23,110 nt of DNA from a virus. The stretch covers positions 1-23,110 of IMG/VR virus record IMGVR_UViG_3300030104_000768. One strand, given 5' to 3'. The position numbers were made by a program, and so were the translations under genes. The notes beneath the pieces are model-generated. The model saw nothing but the letters and a program-made list of their open reading frames with translations. It did not search any database and was not told the origin of the DNA. Numbering within the stretch: position 1 is the stretch's first letter; every line of letters begins with the position of its first letter. Below are positions 21,089-23,110 of the stretch, piece after piece.

Positions 21089-23110
21089 TTATAGTTTACC
21101 AATACCGGCAAGAGCTAGTTGTGTAAATATTGACCACTTAGACGCACTCTCTGCATCATTTCTAGCAATAGCATACTCATCATATTTTTTGTCAGCTAGT
21201 ATTAATTCTAATGCTCTTTCTTTAGCTGACTCAGAAGACTTAAATACAAAATCCATTATGTCACGTTCACGTTGCCACAACTGATCTACCATTGTTGTAG
21301 TAAGTTGGTTAGCTACTCTAGCAGTTTCCATATTCTCAGCATTTTGTGCAGCAGTATTTATAGTCTGAACATTCTGTCTCCACTGAGCATTGGCCTGAGC
21401 AACAACTAATCTATTTTGATTATTAAATTGATCACGTTGGTTTTGTACTGAAGCATTAAATTGTTCTGCTGCATTCTTCTGACCTGAATTAAACTGCGAT
21501 ATAGCATTGGTCTGAGTTGTATTAAACTGTGACACTTGAGCTTTTAAGTTAGCTAAGAACTGATTAGTTTGATTCTCACTAGATGCATTAAATTGTCTAG
21601 CTGCATTGGTTGCTGCTTGATCTGTAAATACAGACTGTGCAATTTGTTGTGCTTTAAATATAGAAGTCTGTTGTCTATTAGATAGATTAGTCATATCCAT
21701 CTGCAAGAATGCTTGAGCATTTTGTACAGCAGCTTGTTGTTGGTTACTTAAATTTTGTTGTTCTAGCTGTGTTATAGCAGCAGCTTCTGCCATGACTATG
21801 GCCTGTCTGTTAGACAAGTTAGCCATGTTCATGCTGTTAGCCATACGAGAGTTTTCTAATGCTACCTGCTGTTCTGCAGTAAAGTTCATGTTTGCTATAT
21901 CAGCAATACGACCTGCATTTTGAACTCTTGCTTGAAACTCCTGATCAAACTCCTGACCTATAAACTGAGCACGTTGTTGTGCCGCAAGCATAGCACGTTG
22001 CTGACGGTTTGTCAAGTTTTGCATTTCAAATTGTGAGATTGTTTTTGCGTCAGCCATCGCAATAGGTAGTGCAGATTCCATAGCTGCTTGTACAACAGCC
22101 TGACCTGCTAGGCTGGATGCACCTAAACCTCTCTGAGCCATCTTACCTAGAGCTGCTCTCATAGCTCCAGCTGCCCATGCAGGTGGGTTAGCACCTTGAA
22201 AGTCTTGCATCAAGTTAGACAGTTGTTCCTGTACCATAGCTTGTTGCGATGGTGTAGCTTGTGCCGCTTGAATTTGTTCTGTAAAAGCTGAGGCTGTAGC
22301 TGCATTAGCCGCACCAGTAATAAGTTCGCCTGATTGTATCTGACGTTGAACAGGGTTGTTCATCATTATAGCTTGACCCTGAGCAGCTTGAAGACTACCA
22401 ACCTGAGTTTGAGATGGGTCCATCTGAGATGCTTGAGCCAGAGCCTGTGGAGATACCATACCCTGAGCTGCATTAACTGATCGCATTGCGTCAACAACTC
22501 CGGGTTGAGCCATACTAGCAGTCATAGTTGAAGCTTGCATAGGACCGGGTTGTGCAGCCTGTGCTGTTGTTCCAACTGTGCTTGGACTGTACTGTGTTGC
22601 TAAATTGGGAGCTTGACCAACACCTGTGCCAATACTAGTTCCTTGTGCATTAGGGTCAATGTTACTAACTGTAGCCTGTGTAACATTAGCAGAAGGATCT
22701 GTTACAAGATTTTTAAATGTACTTGCATAACCTTGTTGTAGTTGTTGTATATCTTTTTGCGCTTGCTGTTGTTGCTGTGCCTGTTGAGCTGCCTGTTTCT
22801 TTGCTGCTTCTTGTGCTGCCTGTGCTGCATCTGCCTGAAGTTGAACAAGCTCTTGTTGTGCTTTAGCTAACTGGTTTTTCTTAGCGTCAATATTTTGATA
22901 AGCTTGTGTAGCAGCTTTCCAATCATCATGTGGTTTATTAGCATTAGCTAACCATTTTCTAACATCATTAGCAATAGCAGCTTTATTTCCTAGTGGGTAT
23001 CTTCTTGTAACTGGGTTGTCTGTATTGGCATCCCCTTTACCTATTTGATAAGCAGTACCATATTCAAATGTTCTATTATTAGTTCTGTTGTAACCCCAAC
23101 CATATCGGGC
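21089..23110 (-). CDS. Gln/Ala/Asn-rich repeat virion protein, 5' end beyond the window
   Basis: The reading frame is open from its stop at 21089-21091 to the window edge, giving at least 673 aa; the first in-frame ATG at 22540 is internal, because coding-like sequence continues upstream without a stop. The visible N-terminal part reads ARYGWGYNRTNNRTFEYG, then a Gln/Ala-rich coiled-coil segment near 22745-22900. Counting from the Met at 22540, residues 175-306 carry 22-residue repeats with NLSNRQQ-type starts, and 316-403 carry 11-residue repeats with QFN. The C-terminus is helical and ends in a short hydrophobic stretch (LALAGIGKL). Similar NLSNRQQ repeat proteins occur in many marine phages. 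A rod-like internal or tail role is inferred; no enzymatic motif is present. Confidence 0.8.
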   Translation of the reverse strand, partial: ARYGWGYNRTNNRTFEYGTAYQIGKGDANTDNPVTRRYPLGNKAAIANDVRKWLANANKPHDDWKAATQAYQNIDAKKNQLAKAQQELVQLQADAAQAAQEAAKKQAAQQAQQQQQAQKDIQQLQQGYASTFKNLVTDPSANVTQATVSNIDPNAQGTSIGTGVGQAPNLATQYSPSTVGTTAQAAQPGPMQASTMTASMAQPGVVDAMRSVNAAQGMVSPQALAQASQMDPSQTQVGSLQAAQGQAIMMNNPVQRQIQSGELITGAANAATASAFTEQIQAAQATPSQQAMVQEQLSNLMQDFQGANPPAWAAGAMRAALGKMAQRGLGASSLAGQAVVQAAMESALPIAMADAKTISQFEMQNLTNRQQRAMLAAQQRAQFIGQEFDQEFQARVQNAGRIADIANMNFTAEQQVALENSRMANSMNMANLSNRQAIVMAEAAAITQLEQQNLSNQQQAAVQNAQAFLQMDMTNLSNRQQTSIFKAQQIAQSVFTDQAATNAARQFNASSENQTNQFLANLKAQVSQFNTTQTNAISQFNSGQKNAAEQFNASVQNQRDQFNNQNRLVVAQANAQWRQNVQTINTAAQNAENMETARVANQLTTTMVDQLWQRERDIMDFVFKSSESAKERALELILADKKYDEYAIARNDAESASKWSIFTQLALAGIGKL
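21332..22018 (-). repeat. Protein-level tandem repeats: 22-residue block then 11-residue block
   Basis: Within the Gln-rich virion protein, repeat starts fall at residues 175, 219, 241, 263 and 285 (numbered from Met 22540), all in one 22-residue register, with a degenerate unit at 197. Then QFN or a variant recurs at 316, 327, 338, 349, 360, 371, 382 and 393, exactly every 11 residues. The first block spans 21623-22018 and the second 21332-21595. An 11-residue period is typical of right-handed hendecad coiled coils. Confidence 0.85.

Noticed and set aside
22538-22540. ATG at 22540 as the true start of the repeat protein
   Set aside because: The frame stays open with similar Gln/Ala-rich coding sequence to the window edge, so this Met is internal.

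Overview
This window looks like part of the genome of an uncultured marine podovirus with a T7-like replication module. The evidence is a T7-type primase-helicase, a T7-type family A DNA polymerase, a gp2.5-like ssDNA-binding protein, exonuclease and resolvase genes, and virion genes resembling T7 internal ejection proteins. A cobalamin-dependent (class II) ribonucleotide reductase, MazG and a DUF3310 protein are typical of phages of marine Alphaproteobacteria, for example the Cobavirus/SIO1-like group of Rhodobacteraceae. That placement is an inference; the host cannot be read from the sequence. Base composition is moderately AT-rich and genes are packed with 1-14 nt overlaps. No tRNA, rRNA, CRISPR array, phage RNA polymerase or complete insertion sequence was seen.

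Layout. (1) 1-3515, + strand: a transposase-OrfA-like helix-turn-helix protein, a conserved phage protein, a 550-aa protein with a Cys-rich acidic C-terminus, and a zinc metallopeptidase with all metal ligands intact. (2) 3512-3650: the only sizeable non-coding stretch among the + strand genes. It holds a perfect 15-bp palindrome, a possible sigma70 promoter, and a 75-bp imperfect palindrome carrying four 9-bp ACTWWAAGT boxes. (3) 3651-6600: a small protein, a tyrosine integrase, and nine very small genes mostly coupled by ATGA overlaps; four of the nine lie outside a standard long-ORF listing. (4) 6584-12206: primase-helicase with a strong internal start at Met64, DNA polymerase, SSB, a UUCG-loop terminator, a Cas4/RecB-like exonuclease, a resolvase and two small genes. 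(5) 12196-15363: MazG, class II RNR, a PD-(D/E)XK protein, DUF3310 and a small gene. (6) 15360-23110, - strand: five virion genes, comprising a large ejection-type protein, two conserved structural-type proteins, a tail-lysozyme protein and a Gln/Ala-rich repeat protein cut by the right edge.

How it works together. The left and middle blocks form the early/replicative programme: regulation, possible integration, replisome, host DNA breakdown and dNTP supply (exonuclease, RNR, MazG). The right block is the late virion programme on the opposite strand. The two blocks meet at overlapping stop codons (15360-15363) with no terminator between them.

The most interesting signals are the 75-bp boxed palindrome beside the integrase, the conserved T7-style 4A/4B dual start, the Cys-rich protein/peptidase gene pair, and the register-perfect 22-to-11-residue repeat in the last virion protein.
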